A stretch of DNA of 16,287 nucleotides from Candidatus Aegiribacteria sp. (GTDB lineage Bacteria > Fermentibacterota > Fermentibacteria > Fermentibacterales > Fermentibacteraceae), in contig JAIOSX010000069.1 of the NCBI GenBank assembly GCA_021107345.1, forward strand, positions 1 to 16,287, read 5' to 3'. Each line of letters opens with the position of its first letter. Positions within the stretch are counted from its first letter, which is position 1. The position numbers and the translations under genes were made by a program. Below the pieces are notes generated by a model. It saw only the letters and a program-made list of their open reading frames with translations. It was not told where the DNA came from and made no database searches. This document shows, one piece after another, positions 1-7,157 of the stretch.

Positions 1-468
1 GCCGTATCCGGTAGCAGGCCGGTCAGGTGTTATTCCAATTGTTACAAGTTTCCCCTCAGCCGCGGGTTCCGCTGCCTTAAGAAGTGTATTCCTGAATCCT
101 TCAGGATTGTCGATAACATGATCAGAAGGCACCACAACCATCAGATCCGAACCGCAGCCCCTTTCTATAAGGGTCTTTGCCGCCCAGCCTATGCATGCGG
201 CCGTATTCCTGCCGGAGGGTTCAAGCAGAAGATTCTCGCTCCTGATCCATGGCAGCTGTTCGAGTACGGTATCACTGTGGTCACTGCCGGTAACTACCAT
301 TATCTCCCCATGGTCGCAAAGACCATCGAACCGGCAGGCTGTTTCCTGAAGCATTGTCCTGTCTCCTGTAAGCTGAAGAAACTGCTTGGGCAGTTTCCGC
401 GTTGAGACAGGCCAGAAACGGGTTCCCCTACCCCCGGCCATGATTACTCCGAAAAATGATGACTCCAT
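1..468 (-). CDS. manC: Mannose-1-phosphate guanylyltransferase, N-terminal 156 residues (cut by window edge)
   Basis: Makes GDP-mannose from mannose-1-phosphate and GTP in the cytoplasm, for surface polysaccharide or glycan synthesis. The visible N-terminus has the nucleotidyltransferase signature at about residues 10-31 (AGGRGTRFWPVSTRKLPKQF), with the G-x-G-T-R nucleotide loop and the P-K pair that binds the sugar phosphate. It then has the family's N-T-A-A block near residue 88 and VVPSDHVI near residue 111. The start ATG (468-466) shares one base with the TAA stop of the isomerase gene upstream (TAATG), and a GGAGG lies 6 bases before it. The reading frame is open to base 1, so the C-terminal part is outside the window, and I cannot tell whether a C-terminal isomerase domain is fused. 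A separate isomerase gene just upstream makes a fusion less likely. Confidence 0.93.
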   Translation of the reverse strand, partial: MESSFFGVIMAGGRGTRFWPVSTRKLPKQFLQLTGDRTMLQETACRFDGLCDHGEIMVVTGSDHSDTVLEQLPWIRSENLLLEPSGRNTAACIGWAAKTLIERGCGSDLMVVVPSDHVIDNPEGFRNTLLKAAEPAAEGKLVTIGITPDRPATGYG

Positions 469-1337
469 TAGCTGCCTCCGGGTTCTATCAGGTAGCCTTC
501 CCCTCTCAGTGCCAGTTTTCCACCATCAATGTCCGCGATAAGACATGCGGGGGAATCGACTTCACTACCCTGAATTGTGACACTCCCGGATGAAACGAAG
601 AAAAGCGCACCTCCGGGAATATTCATCTCCTTTGTTCCTCGTATGTCTGATATCCGATAGTCCGCCTTCAGTTTCAGCCGGTCTATCCTGCCATCCGTGC
701 CTGCGGGAACGGGCCTTCCACCTGCAGACCAGTCAACAGCTTCAATACCCTTATCGATATGGAGTTTCCTCGGTTTTCCGTCGGTTGCGGTTCTTCCCCA
801 GTCATATAACCTGTAGGTGATGTCACAGTTGCTCTGTACTTCAAGAACTCTCAGGCCCGGACCAAGTGAATGAACTGTTCCGGGGGGAATGTGGTAAATG
901 TCACCCGAAACCAGATATATCTTCTGAAGAACTTCCTCCGCTCTCTCCTTCCGCAGGAGATCGAGGAACAGATTTCTATCAATAACCTTAAGTCCGCCCA
1001 TCATCCAGGCTCCTGTTTCCGCCTCCAGCACTATCCAGGTCTCCTCCTTGGAGAAACTTCCCCCCCCGATGCCGGGATGTACCTGCACAGACAGTTTCTC
1101 AGCAGTGTGGAGGGTCTTCAGAAGAACAGGATATACATCTTCTTTACCGGGAAGTTCATCAGCTGAGACCAGATCATCAACAGTAGTTGGATTTCCATCG
1201 GTTATGTTTCTGAGAACTGATGAAACACCTCCCTCGTGGAAAAGCCACCAGATCTCTCCCACGGGAGTTTCAAACCCTTCAACCGCCAGAGAACCCCATA
1301 CTCTTTTAACATACCTGGGTTCCGAGATGTAAAGCAC
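468..1337 (-). CDS. manA: Mannose-6-phosphate isomerase, class I (cupin)
   Basis: Interconverts fructose-6-phosphate and mannose-6-phosphate, feeding the guanylyltransferase gene that follows it. The protein has 289 residues, the size of the short Bacillus-type class I enzymes. Zinc ligands are visible: Q85 and H87 in LSVQVHP, E99 in SKEETW, and H156 in HIPPGTVHSLG. The active-site arginine block is EVQSNCDITYRLYDWGR (about 166-182). The start is GTG at 1337; the N-terminus (YISEPRYVKRVWG) aligns with the usual family start. The Shine-Dalgarno is weak (GGAGA about 9 bases upstream), and only 2 bases separate it from the stop of the hydrolase gene before it, so coupled translation is likely. 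A phosphomannomutase, needed to link this enzyme to manC, is not in the window. Confidence 0.93.
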   Translation of the reverse strand: MLYISEPRYVKRVWGSLAVEGFETPVGEIWWLFHEGGVSSVLRNITDGNPTTVDDLVSADELPGKEDVYPVLLKTLHTAEKLSVQVHPGIGGGSFSKEETWIVLEAETGAWMMGGLKVIDRNLFLDLLRKERAEEVLQKIYLVSGDIYHIPPGTVHSLGPGLRVLEVQSNCDITYRLYDWGRTATDGKPRKLHIDKGIEAVDWSAGGRPVPAGTDGRIDRLKLKADYRISDIRGTKEMNIPGGALFFVSSGSVTIQGSEVDSPACLIADIDGGKLALRGEGYLIEPGGS

Positions 1338-1339
1338 TA

Positions 1340-2050
1340 TTAATTGTCTCCGAAGAATCTTGAAACCAGACCCTGAAGGATGAGGGATCCCGTGAAATCA
1401 CGCTCCGGGTGCCATTGGACAGCAATGACCAGGCCGTCATCCGATTCTATCGCTTCGATCACGCCGTCTGAAGACTTTGCTGCCTGATGGAATCCTTCCG
1501 GGATTCCGTCTACAGCCTGGTGATGAAAGCTGCTTACTTCTATCTCATTGCCAAGGATATCCGCCAGGATGGTACCGTCCATTATCTCAACAGTATGCTT
1601 TCTCGGATCGTCAGCTTTACCATAGTGGTCATCGGGGTATTTCACCTGAGTCGGAATATTCTGGATGAGCTGTTCTCCCTCCGCCATGGCTATCAACTGG
1701 ATTCCCAGGCACACGCCTAATACTGGGATCTTCATTTTCCGAGCATTTCTGTACAACTCCATTTCCCAGAGAGGTCTTTCCCTCCTGCAGTTGATGGATC
1801 CGCCGTTCCTCTGACCGTACAGTTCAGGGTCGGGATCACCACCACCTGTAAGAAGGATCATATCGACGATATCGAGTATACTCTGAACATCATCCGAAGC
1901 GGGAATAATCCCCACCGGGATAACGTCTGCCTTATTCAGCAGTTCCGCATAGCTCTGGTTGAGCCCGTAAAGCCATTTTCCATAAGATGGAACCTTGGAT
2001 TCATCATTATTGTACCAGTTAAGAGTAACACCGATTACTGGTTTTCTCAT
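1340..2050 (-). CDS. Gamma-glutamyl-gamma-aminobutyrate hydrolase-like protein (peptidase C26, class I glutamine amidotransferase fold)
   Basis: The 236-residue protein has the full catalytic set of the C26 family (PuuD-like): nucleophile C114 in VLGVCLGIQLI, then H214 and E216 in VQWHPE. Other family blocks are LLTGGGDPDPELYG (about 67-80) and SSFHHQAVD (about 173-181). Members hydrolyse gamma-glutamyl amides such as gamma-glutamyl-GABA in polyamine breakdown. No polyamine gene is nearby, so the substrate here is unknown. Its ATG (2050-2048) overlaps the nadA stop as ATGA, and the mannose-6-phosphate isomerase starts 2 bases after its stop. The family call is secure; the substrate is not. 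Confidence 0.88.
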   Translation of the reverse strand: MRKPVIGVTLNWYNNDESKVPSYGKWLYGLNQSYAELLNKADVIPVGIIPASDDVQSILDIVDMILLTGGGDPDPELYGQRNGGSINCRRERPLWEMELYRNARKMKIPVLGVCLGIQLIAMAEGEQLIQNIPTQVKYPDDHYGKADDPRKHTVEIMDGTILADILGNEIEVSSFHHQAVDGIPEGFHQAAKSSDGVIEAIESDDGLVIAVQWHPERDFTGSLILQGLVSRFFGDN

Positions 2051-2952
2051 CCGGTTATCACCGTCATTCTTTCCACCGCCGCGAAGGCTTTTTCCCTGGT
2101 TTCAGAATCAAGCTCGATGACCGGCTCCAGTGTTCTGAGGGAATCCAGTATTTTCTGAAGGGTTATCTTTTTCATATTGATACAGTAAATGTTCCCTCCA
2201 GCTGTAAACTCCCTGTCGGGATAGAGGGTCCTGAGCCTGTAGACCATCCCCTCTTCGGTTCCAATTATAAATCTTTCCGCACCGGATTCTCCAACATGTC
2301 GTCTCATTCCTCCCGTTCCCAGAACAGCATGTGCAAGTTCCCAGGCTGCAGGAGGGGTTTCCGGATGCACCAGGAGCTCAGCGTCCGGCCATTCCTCCAT
2401 CCTGGTCTTCATATCCTGCAAGTCCGCAATAGCGTGGCATCTGCAGGCTCCGTTCCAGATATGGATGGTTTTGTCAGACTTTCTTGATACGAAAGTCCCA
2501 AGGTTTCTGTCGGGAGCAAAGATAATTTCATCAGATGGAACGCTTTCAACTACTTCCAGGGCGTTCGCGGAAGTGCAGCAGGCGTAGCTCCAAGCTTTTG
2601 CATCGGCCGGAGAGTTAACGTACAGAACCGTCAGGGCATCAGGATACAGCTCCTGCATGGATCTTAGGGCAGGTACCTCTATGCAGTCTGCAAGGGGACA
2701 TCCTGCATCCGGCTCAGGAAGAAGGACTGTCTTGTCAGGAGATAGTATGTGTGCTGTCTCAGCCATGAATTTAACGCCGCAGAAAACGATCACGGAGGAT
2801 TCGGTTGATGCCGCTGTGCGGCTTAACTGAAGGGAATCTCCAACATGATCAGCGATATCCTGTATTTCCGGCGGTTGATAGCTATGGGCAAGGATCACTG
2901 CATCTTTTTCGACCTTCAGGCTCAATATCTCACTGACAATATTATTCTTCAT
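2047..2952 (-). CDS. nadA: Quinolinate synthase
   Basis: Condenses iminoaspartate with dihydroxyacetone phosphate to quinolinate for de novo NAD synthesis, using a [4Fe-4S] cluster. The protein has 301 residues and is close in layout to the Thermotoga-type enzyme. Visible blocks are AHSYQ with H23, DHVGDSLQLSR, VNSPADAKA, CTSANA, FAPDRNLG, LLVHPE, GTGGM and FIIGTEEGM. The three expected cluster ligands are present: C85 (DAGCPLAD), C170 (NGACRCH) and C257 (IYCINMKK). C172 sits two residues after C170 and makes an extra C-x-C. The gene starts inside the 3' end of mnmA (11-base overlap), and its stop overlaps the next start as ATGA. nadB and nadC are not in the window. Confidence 0.97.
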   Translation of the reverse strand: MKNNIVSEILSLKVEKDAVILAHSYQPPEIQDIADHVGDSLQLSRTAASTESSVIVFCGVKFMAETAHILSPDKTVLLPEPDAGCPLADCIEVPALRSMQELYPDALTVLYVNSPADAKAWSYACCTSANALEVVESVPSDEIIFAPDRNLGTFVSRKSDKTIHIWNGACRCHAIADLQDMKTRMEEWPDAELLVHPETPPAAWELAHAVLGTGGMRRHVGESGAERFIIGTEEGMVYRLRTLYPDREFTAGGNIYCINMKKITLQKILDSLRTLEPVIELDSETREKAFAAVERMTVITG

Positions 2953-3943
2953 TACTTTTCCAATCAGGCTGATCAGTTGAGGAGATCATCCCTCCTCCTG
3001 TCACCGAAGTGTCCAGATATACAGCACAGACCTGCCCCGGAGCAACAGCCTCTTCAGGTCTGGTAAATTCAATATGAAGGATTCCGTCTCTGTATTCAAG
3101 AATTGCCGGTACAGCTTTTCTCCTGTACCTTATCTGAACCAGAGCTTCAGCGGGAAAACTCGATGGTTCCCTGAACCAGTTCATATCCACAACAGTGCAT
3201 CCTGTTGAAAGCAGGTCCTTCTTTCCACCTATTGTGATTGTCCCGCCTGAGGAATTGACAGCAACCACATACATCCTTCTACCATAGGCGCCCAGTCCCT
3301 TTCTCTGACCAACGGTATAATTTCCAGTGCCATCATGTCTTCCGACTTCCCTCCCGGATATATCCATCACCCTTCCAGGTTTTCCCTCGAATGCTGTCGG
3401 GCTGAAGCAGAGGTCCATACTTTCCTTCTTCCTGAAAGGAATATTCAGGCGTGACGCCTCCCTGCGAACGTCCTCCTTCAGCATATGTCCCAAAGGGAAA
3501 GTACAGTCTTTCAGTATATCACTGTCCACAAGTGAAAGGAAGTAACTCTGATCCTTCTTCGCGTCAGCACCGCGCTGTATAAGCGTGCCGTTCTTCCTGG
3601 CGTAATGACCGGTAACAAGTGTTTCAGAAGACTTCAGAATCTCGTGCAGGGTGAGGAGTTTTATTTTTGCGTTACACCTGGCACAGGGATTTGGAGTCAA
3701 ACCCTGTGACAGCATCTTCGCAGACCAGAGAATGATTTCACGCCGGAATCTCGCCACCGCGTCAAGTATAACAAGCTCCACTCCGGCGGCACCGGCAGTA
3801 TTCTCAACTTCCGGAGGAATACCTTCACCCGAAGTATCGACGTAAACAGCCCTTACATAATTGTAACGTTCAACGCAAAGGTTAAGTGCATATGAGGAAT
3901 CCACCCCTCCTGACAGTGCAACAAGGGCGCCGGTAACCTTCAT
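2942..3943 (-). CDS. mnmA: tRNA-specific 2-thiouridylase, compact form
   Basis: Installs sulfur at C2 of U34 in the Lys, Glu and Gln tRNAs, using ATP and a persulfide relay. The PP-loop is ALSGGVDSS (9-17). The first catalytic cysteine is C87 in LTPNPCARCNAKIK, and the second is C179 in SMDLCF. VTGHYAR (110-116) and YTVGQRKGLG (about 209-218) are further signatures, and the C-terminal barrel is closed by VAPGQ and TGGGMI. At 333 residues it is about 30 shorter than the E. coli protein; the missing stretches lie after the first strand (around residue 36) and after C179. Its ATG is one base past the apgM stop, and its end overlaps nadA by 11 bases. A paralogue with another sulfur-transfer role cannot be excluded, but all catalytic residues are present. 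Confidence 0.9.
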   Translation of the reverse strand: MKVTGALVALSGGVDSSYALNLCVERYNYVRAVYVDTSGEGIPPEVENTAGAAGVELVILDAVARFRREIILWSAKMLSQGLTPNPCARCNAKIKLLTLHEILKSSETLVTGHYARKNGTLIQRGADAKKDQSYFLSLVDSDILKDCTFPLGHMLKEDVRREASRLNIPFRKKESMDLCFSPTAFEGKPGRVMDISGREVGRHDGTGNYTVGQRKGLGAYGRRMYVVAVNSSGGTITIGGKKDLLSTGCTVVDMNWFREPSSFPAEALVQIRYRRKAVPAILEYRDGILHIEFTRPEEAVAPGQVCAVYLDTSVTGGGMISSTDQPDWKSNEE

Positions 3944-3944
3944 C

Positions 3945-5156
3945 TCAGGCGCCGAATTTTGCCAGTTTTCCAGCTGATGCCAGAAGAAGGGGTATTATGT
4001 CGGTTGACACGAACGAACCCAGCGCTCCTGCAAGTGCCTGTCTTTCAGAAAATGCCGAACTGTACCCCGATCTCTGGGGTCCTCCATGGACAAGTACAGG
4101 TACCGAATGCCAGCTGTGGAGTTTCATGGGGCAGGGAGTGCTGTGGTCACCGGTGATGCATACCACATCAAAACCGTGATCCAGAAATGATGGCAAAGCC
4201 CTGTCGAATTCCTCTATGGCGCTGATCTTGGCCTGGACGTTCCCGTCCTCACCCGCACTGTCGGCGGGTTTATGATGAAGGAAAATAAAATCATGACCGC
4301 TGTCCAGGGCTTTTTTCACAGCTTTCACCTGCCCGGAGATGTCTTCAGACGCGCATTTCATGATGTCCATGCCCACCAGCCCGGCAACGCCCCTGTACAT
4401 GGGATACAGAGCTACCGCAGCGGCTGTGAGACCGAACCGTTCTTCTATCGATGGAAATTCTCTGTGAAGGGCAAAACCCCTCAGAAGTATAAAGTTAGCC
4501 GGATCGCGATCTTTCAGGATTTCTCCGGCTTTCTGCTGAAATTCCCTGACGATCCTGTGTGATTTACCTGAACCGGTCAGAGGGACAGGCCCGTGCCCTA
4601 CAAGCCCGGGGTCGGTGTCGTTAATATCATCGCCCAGACCGCTTCCCCGAAACACAACACATGCCCTGTGCTGTTTGACCGGAATCACGAATGTTTCGAC
4701 ACCTTTGATTCTTATATCCGCAAGCATTTCCACAAGTTCTACACACTTCTCGGTGGATATTCTGCCCGCTCTTCTATCGGTTACGATTCCCGAATCGTTC
4801 AGTGTGCAGAAATTAATTCTGGCTGCAAGATCTCCGTGCTTCAGGTTGAAACCGACTCCCAATGCCGCCAGCACACCTCTGCCGACCTGATATGTAACGG
4901 GGTCGTAACCGAATATTCCAAGGTGGGCAGGTCCGCTTCCGGGAGTAATACCTTGGGCTATGGGGATATGTACACCGAGTGCTCCTCCCGTCGCCAATCT
5001 GTCCATCTCGGGAGTCCGAGCCGCTTCCAGAGGTGTTCTTCCTCCGAGTTCCTCTATTGATATATCTCCAAGCCCGTCTATTACGGCCAGAAGTATTCTT
5101 GAATCGTTCTTCTGAACCAGCTTTTCCACCAGATCTCTATACATATCCAACCTCAC
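3945..5156 (-). CDS. apgM: 2,3-bisphosphoglycerate-independent phosphoglycerate mutase, archaeal type
   Basis: Interconverts 3- and 2-phosphoglycerate in glycolysis; a metal-dependent enzyme of the alkaline phosphatase superfamily. The protein has 403 residues, the usual size for the archaeal type and shorter than GpmI (about 510). Visible blocks: VIDGLGDISIEELGGRTPLE with metal ligand D27; ITPGSGPAHLGIFGYDP, where S74 is the expected phosphorylated serine; VGRGVLAALGVGF; TDRRAGRIST; and the late metal-binding part FLHHKPADSAGEDGN plus TGDHSTP (D347, H348). The start is ambiguous: GTG at 5156 has AAGGG 5 bases upstream, while ATG at 5144 has GAGG 6 bases upstream. Related proteins have been proposed as homoserine kinases, but the VGRGVL and RAGRIST blocks fit the mutase branch better. 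It lies 20 bases after purM. Confidence 0.92.
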   Translation of the reverse strand: MRLDMYRDLVEKLVQKNDSRILLAVIDGLGDISIEELGGRTPLEAARTPEMDRLATGGALGVHIPIAQGITPGSGPAHLGIFGYDPVTYQVGRGVLAALGVGFNLKHGDLAARINFCTLNDSGIVTDRRAGRISTEKCVELVEMLADIRIKGVETFVIPVKQHRACVVFRGSGLGDDINDTDPGLVGHGPVPLTGSGKSHRIVREFQQKAGEILKDRDPANFILLRGFALHREFPSIEERFGLTAAAVALYPMYRGVAGLVGMDIMKCASEDISGQVKAVKKALDSGHDFIFLHHKPADSAGEDGNVQAKISAIEEFDRALPSFLDHGFDVVCITGDHSTPCPMKLHSWHSVPVLVHGGPQRSGYSSAFSERQALAGALGSFVSTDIIPLLLASAGKLAKFGA

Positions 5157-5176
5157 ATCATCCCTTCAACATGATA

Positions 5177-6208
5177 TCAATCTTCAAATGTTATCCCCTC
5201 ATCGCGCAAGATCTCCCCGGCGATGAAAGGCTCTTCCCCTGATATTCCTAGAAGCTTTATCACTCTGTCCTTATCACTTTCATCCACGATAAGAAGCATG
5301 CCCGCACCCATGTTGAATGCTTTTCTCATCTCGGAGATATTCACCTGCCCCAATTCGCGAATTAGCTCGAATATCGCAGGTACGCTCCAGAGAGATTTTA
5401 TCAGGGCGCCGCAGCCCGCAGGCAGTATTCTGGGAAGGTTCCCCGGAATGCCGCCTCCGGTTATATGGGCTATACCTTTAACGAGCTTCTCCTTCAGCAG
5501 CGGTTCAAGAGCTTTAAAATAGCTTCTGTGAACGGCAAGCAGAGCATCCCCGACTGTCGCGCCCCCGAGAAGAGGATGGGGGTCGGTAGGGGATAGACCC
5601 GCAGTTTCGAAGAGAACCTTTCTGGCAAGGGAATAGCCGTTCGTATGCAGCCCGTTTGAGGGAAGACCTATGATGATCATCCCCGGACTTATATCCGAAC
5701 CGTCAACTATCATGTCCTTCTCCACCAACCCTATTATGGTTCCCGCAACATCGTAGTCACCTTCGCCGTAAAAACCGGGCATTTCCGCTGTTTCTCCCCC
5801 CAGAAGTACACAGCCATTCTCACTGCAGGCGGCAGCAAGTCCCGATACTATACCGGCAGCAGTTTTCGCCTCAAGTCTGCCGCATGCTATGTAATCCATA
5901 AAGAACAGAGGCGATGCTCCCTGAACGAGAATATCGTTAACACAGTGGTTAACAAGGTCACAGCCAACGGTTCCGTAATTTCCCATCATAGATGCAACTT
6001 TAAGTTTTGTACCTACGCCGTCCGTGCTGGCCACAAGAACAGGCTCCTTCATACGGCTGAAATCAGCCCTGTAGAGTCCTCCAAAATGACCAACGTCGGA
6101 CAGGACATTCTCAGTAAATGTCTTTCTTACCTTAGCCTTCATGAGAGCTATAGCTTTCTCTCCCTCCAGGATATCGACTCCGCTGCTCCTGTAATCAACA
6201 GGTTTCAT
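5177..6208 (-). CDS. purM: Phosphoribosylformylglycinamidine cyclo-ligase (AIR synthetase)
   Basis: Fifth step of purine synthesis: ATP-dependent closure of FGAM to aminoimidazole ribonucleotide. The full-length protein has 343 residues. Signatures in order: YRSSGVDI near the start, STDGVGTKLK (61-70), HCVNDILVQGA (88-98), GGETAEMPGF (137-146), GLPSNGLHTNGYSL (191-204) and HITGGGIPGNLPRILP (about 248-263). The ATG (6208-6206) overlaps the stop of the sugar kinase gene as ATGA, with GGGAG about 10 bases upstream. No other pur genes are in the window, so purM is dispersed from the rest of its pathway here. Confidence 0.98.
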   Translation of the reverse strand: MKPVDYRSSGVDILEGEKAIALMKAKVRKTFTENVLSDVGHFGGLYRADFSRMKEPVLVASTDGVGTKLKVASMMGNYGTVGCDLVNHCVNDILVQGASPLFFMDYIACGRLEAKTAAGIVSGLAAACSENGCVLLGGETAEMPGFYGEGDYDVAGTIIGLVEKDMIVDGSDISPGMIIIGLPSNGLHTNGYSLARKVLFETAGLSPTDPHPLLGGATVGDALLAVHRSYFKALEPLLKEKLVKGIAHITGGGIPGNLPRILPAGCGALIKSLWSVPAIFELIRELGQVNISEMRKAFNMGAGMLLIVDESDKDRVIKLLGISGEEPFIAGEILRDEGITFED

Positions 6209-7122
6209 ATTCTGAATTCTCCCAGCTGATTTGTGGAAAGGTAGTATTCCATTCTTGAATCGATATCATCACGGGTCAACTCTCTGAGCTTTTCAACACC
6301 AAAGCCGCTGCAGGCGTAGCTGGCATTTACCGATCCATAGGCCAGCCCTTTCTTCATGCTCTCGAAGTTAAGATCGCTGTCGCTGCCGGCAAGGTATCCC
6401 AGCATTCCCGAGGCAAAGGTATCTCCCGCTCCGGTTGGATCGATAATCTTCTTCAGTGTATAAGCCGGAAGCACAAACGGTTCACTTCCTCCGAAGATCA
6501 TAGCGCCTGCTCCGCCCATTTTAATGACGACGTAACGCGGTCCGTTGCTGATAATGAACTGTGCTGCGTCGAAGAGATTCTTCTTTCGGGAAACCTGCAT
6601 CGATTCGGAAGCGTTTACAAAGACGATATCAACCTTGCTGAAGACTTCAAGCACCTTATCCCTCTGCTGGTCTATCCATAAATTCATGGTATCCATAGCT
6701 ATCCAGCGGGGGTTGCGAACCTGCTGCAGCACCTGTAACTGCAGTACGGGGTCTATGTTCGCAAGAAAAATGCATGGAGTGTTTACATAATCATCCGGAA
6801 GGTTCGGTTCAAAACTGGCAAATACGCCCAGCTCAGTCCTTATCGTTCGCGCGTCTCCGAAATCGGGTCCGTACGCGCCCTCCCAGCGGAATGTGGGACC
6901 CTGACCCGTGATCAGGCCCCTTACATCAATTCTTCTTTCCGCAAGGAATCTTTTCTCGGATACTGGAAAATCCGGTCCTACAACTCCCACTATCCTTACA
7001 ACGTCGAAACACCCGGCTCCAAGAGAAAAATAGATAGCAGAGCCGCCCAGGGTTTCCTCTACCTTTCCCGCTGGAGTCGTAACTGTATCAAGAGCAACGG
7101 AACCAACTACCAGAAGTGCCAT
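6205..7122 (-). CDS. PfkB-family carbohydrate/nucleoside kinase
   Basis: A ribokinase-fold kinase of 305 residues. The N-terminal block VGSVALDTVTTPAGKVEETL with GGSAIYFS (about 6-33) contains the substrate-binding di-glycine. The C-terminal signature IIDPTGAGDTFASGM (226-240) holds the anion hole and the catalytic base D234. N150 and E153 (VFVNASESM) match the family's N-x-x-E metal/phosphate motif. The substrate cannot be read from sequence; ribose, adenosine or fructose-phosphate type kinases share these features. It lies 35 bases after argS, with a moderate AAGGA about 10 bases before the ATG, and overlaps purM by 4 bases. The purM linkage would be compatible with a ribose or nucleoside substrate, but that is only inference. 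Confidence 0.9.
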   Translation of the reverse strand: MALLVVGSVALDTVTTPAGKVEETLGGSAIYFSLGAGCFDVVRIVGVVGPDFPVSEKRFLAERRIDVRGLITGQGPTFRWEGAYGPDFGDARTIRTELGVFASFEPNLPDDYVNTPCIFLANIDPVLQLQVLQQVRNPRWIAMDTMNLWIDQQRDKVLEVFSKVDIVFVNASESMQVSRKKNLFDAAQFIISNGPRYVVIKMGGAGAMIFGGSEPFVLPAYTLKKIIDPTGAGDTFASGMLGYLAGSDSDLNFESMKKGLAYGSVNASYACSGFGVEKLRELTRDDIDSRMEYYLSTNQLGEFRI

Positions 7123-7157
7123 AATAAACCCATCCTTTTCACATATTGATCATTGAT

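Noticed and set aside
4593..5060. 155-codon plus-strand open frame
   Set aside because: Lies fully antisense to apgM, whose protein has all family motifs; the plus-strand product shows no recognisable domain and has no ribosome binding site.
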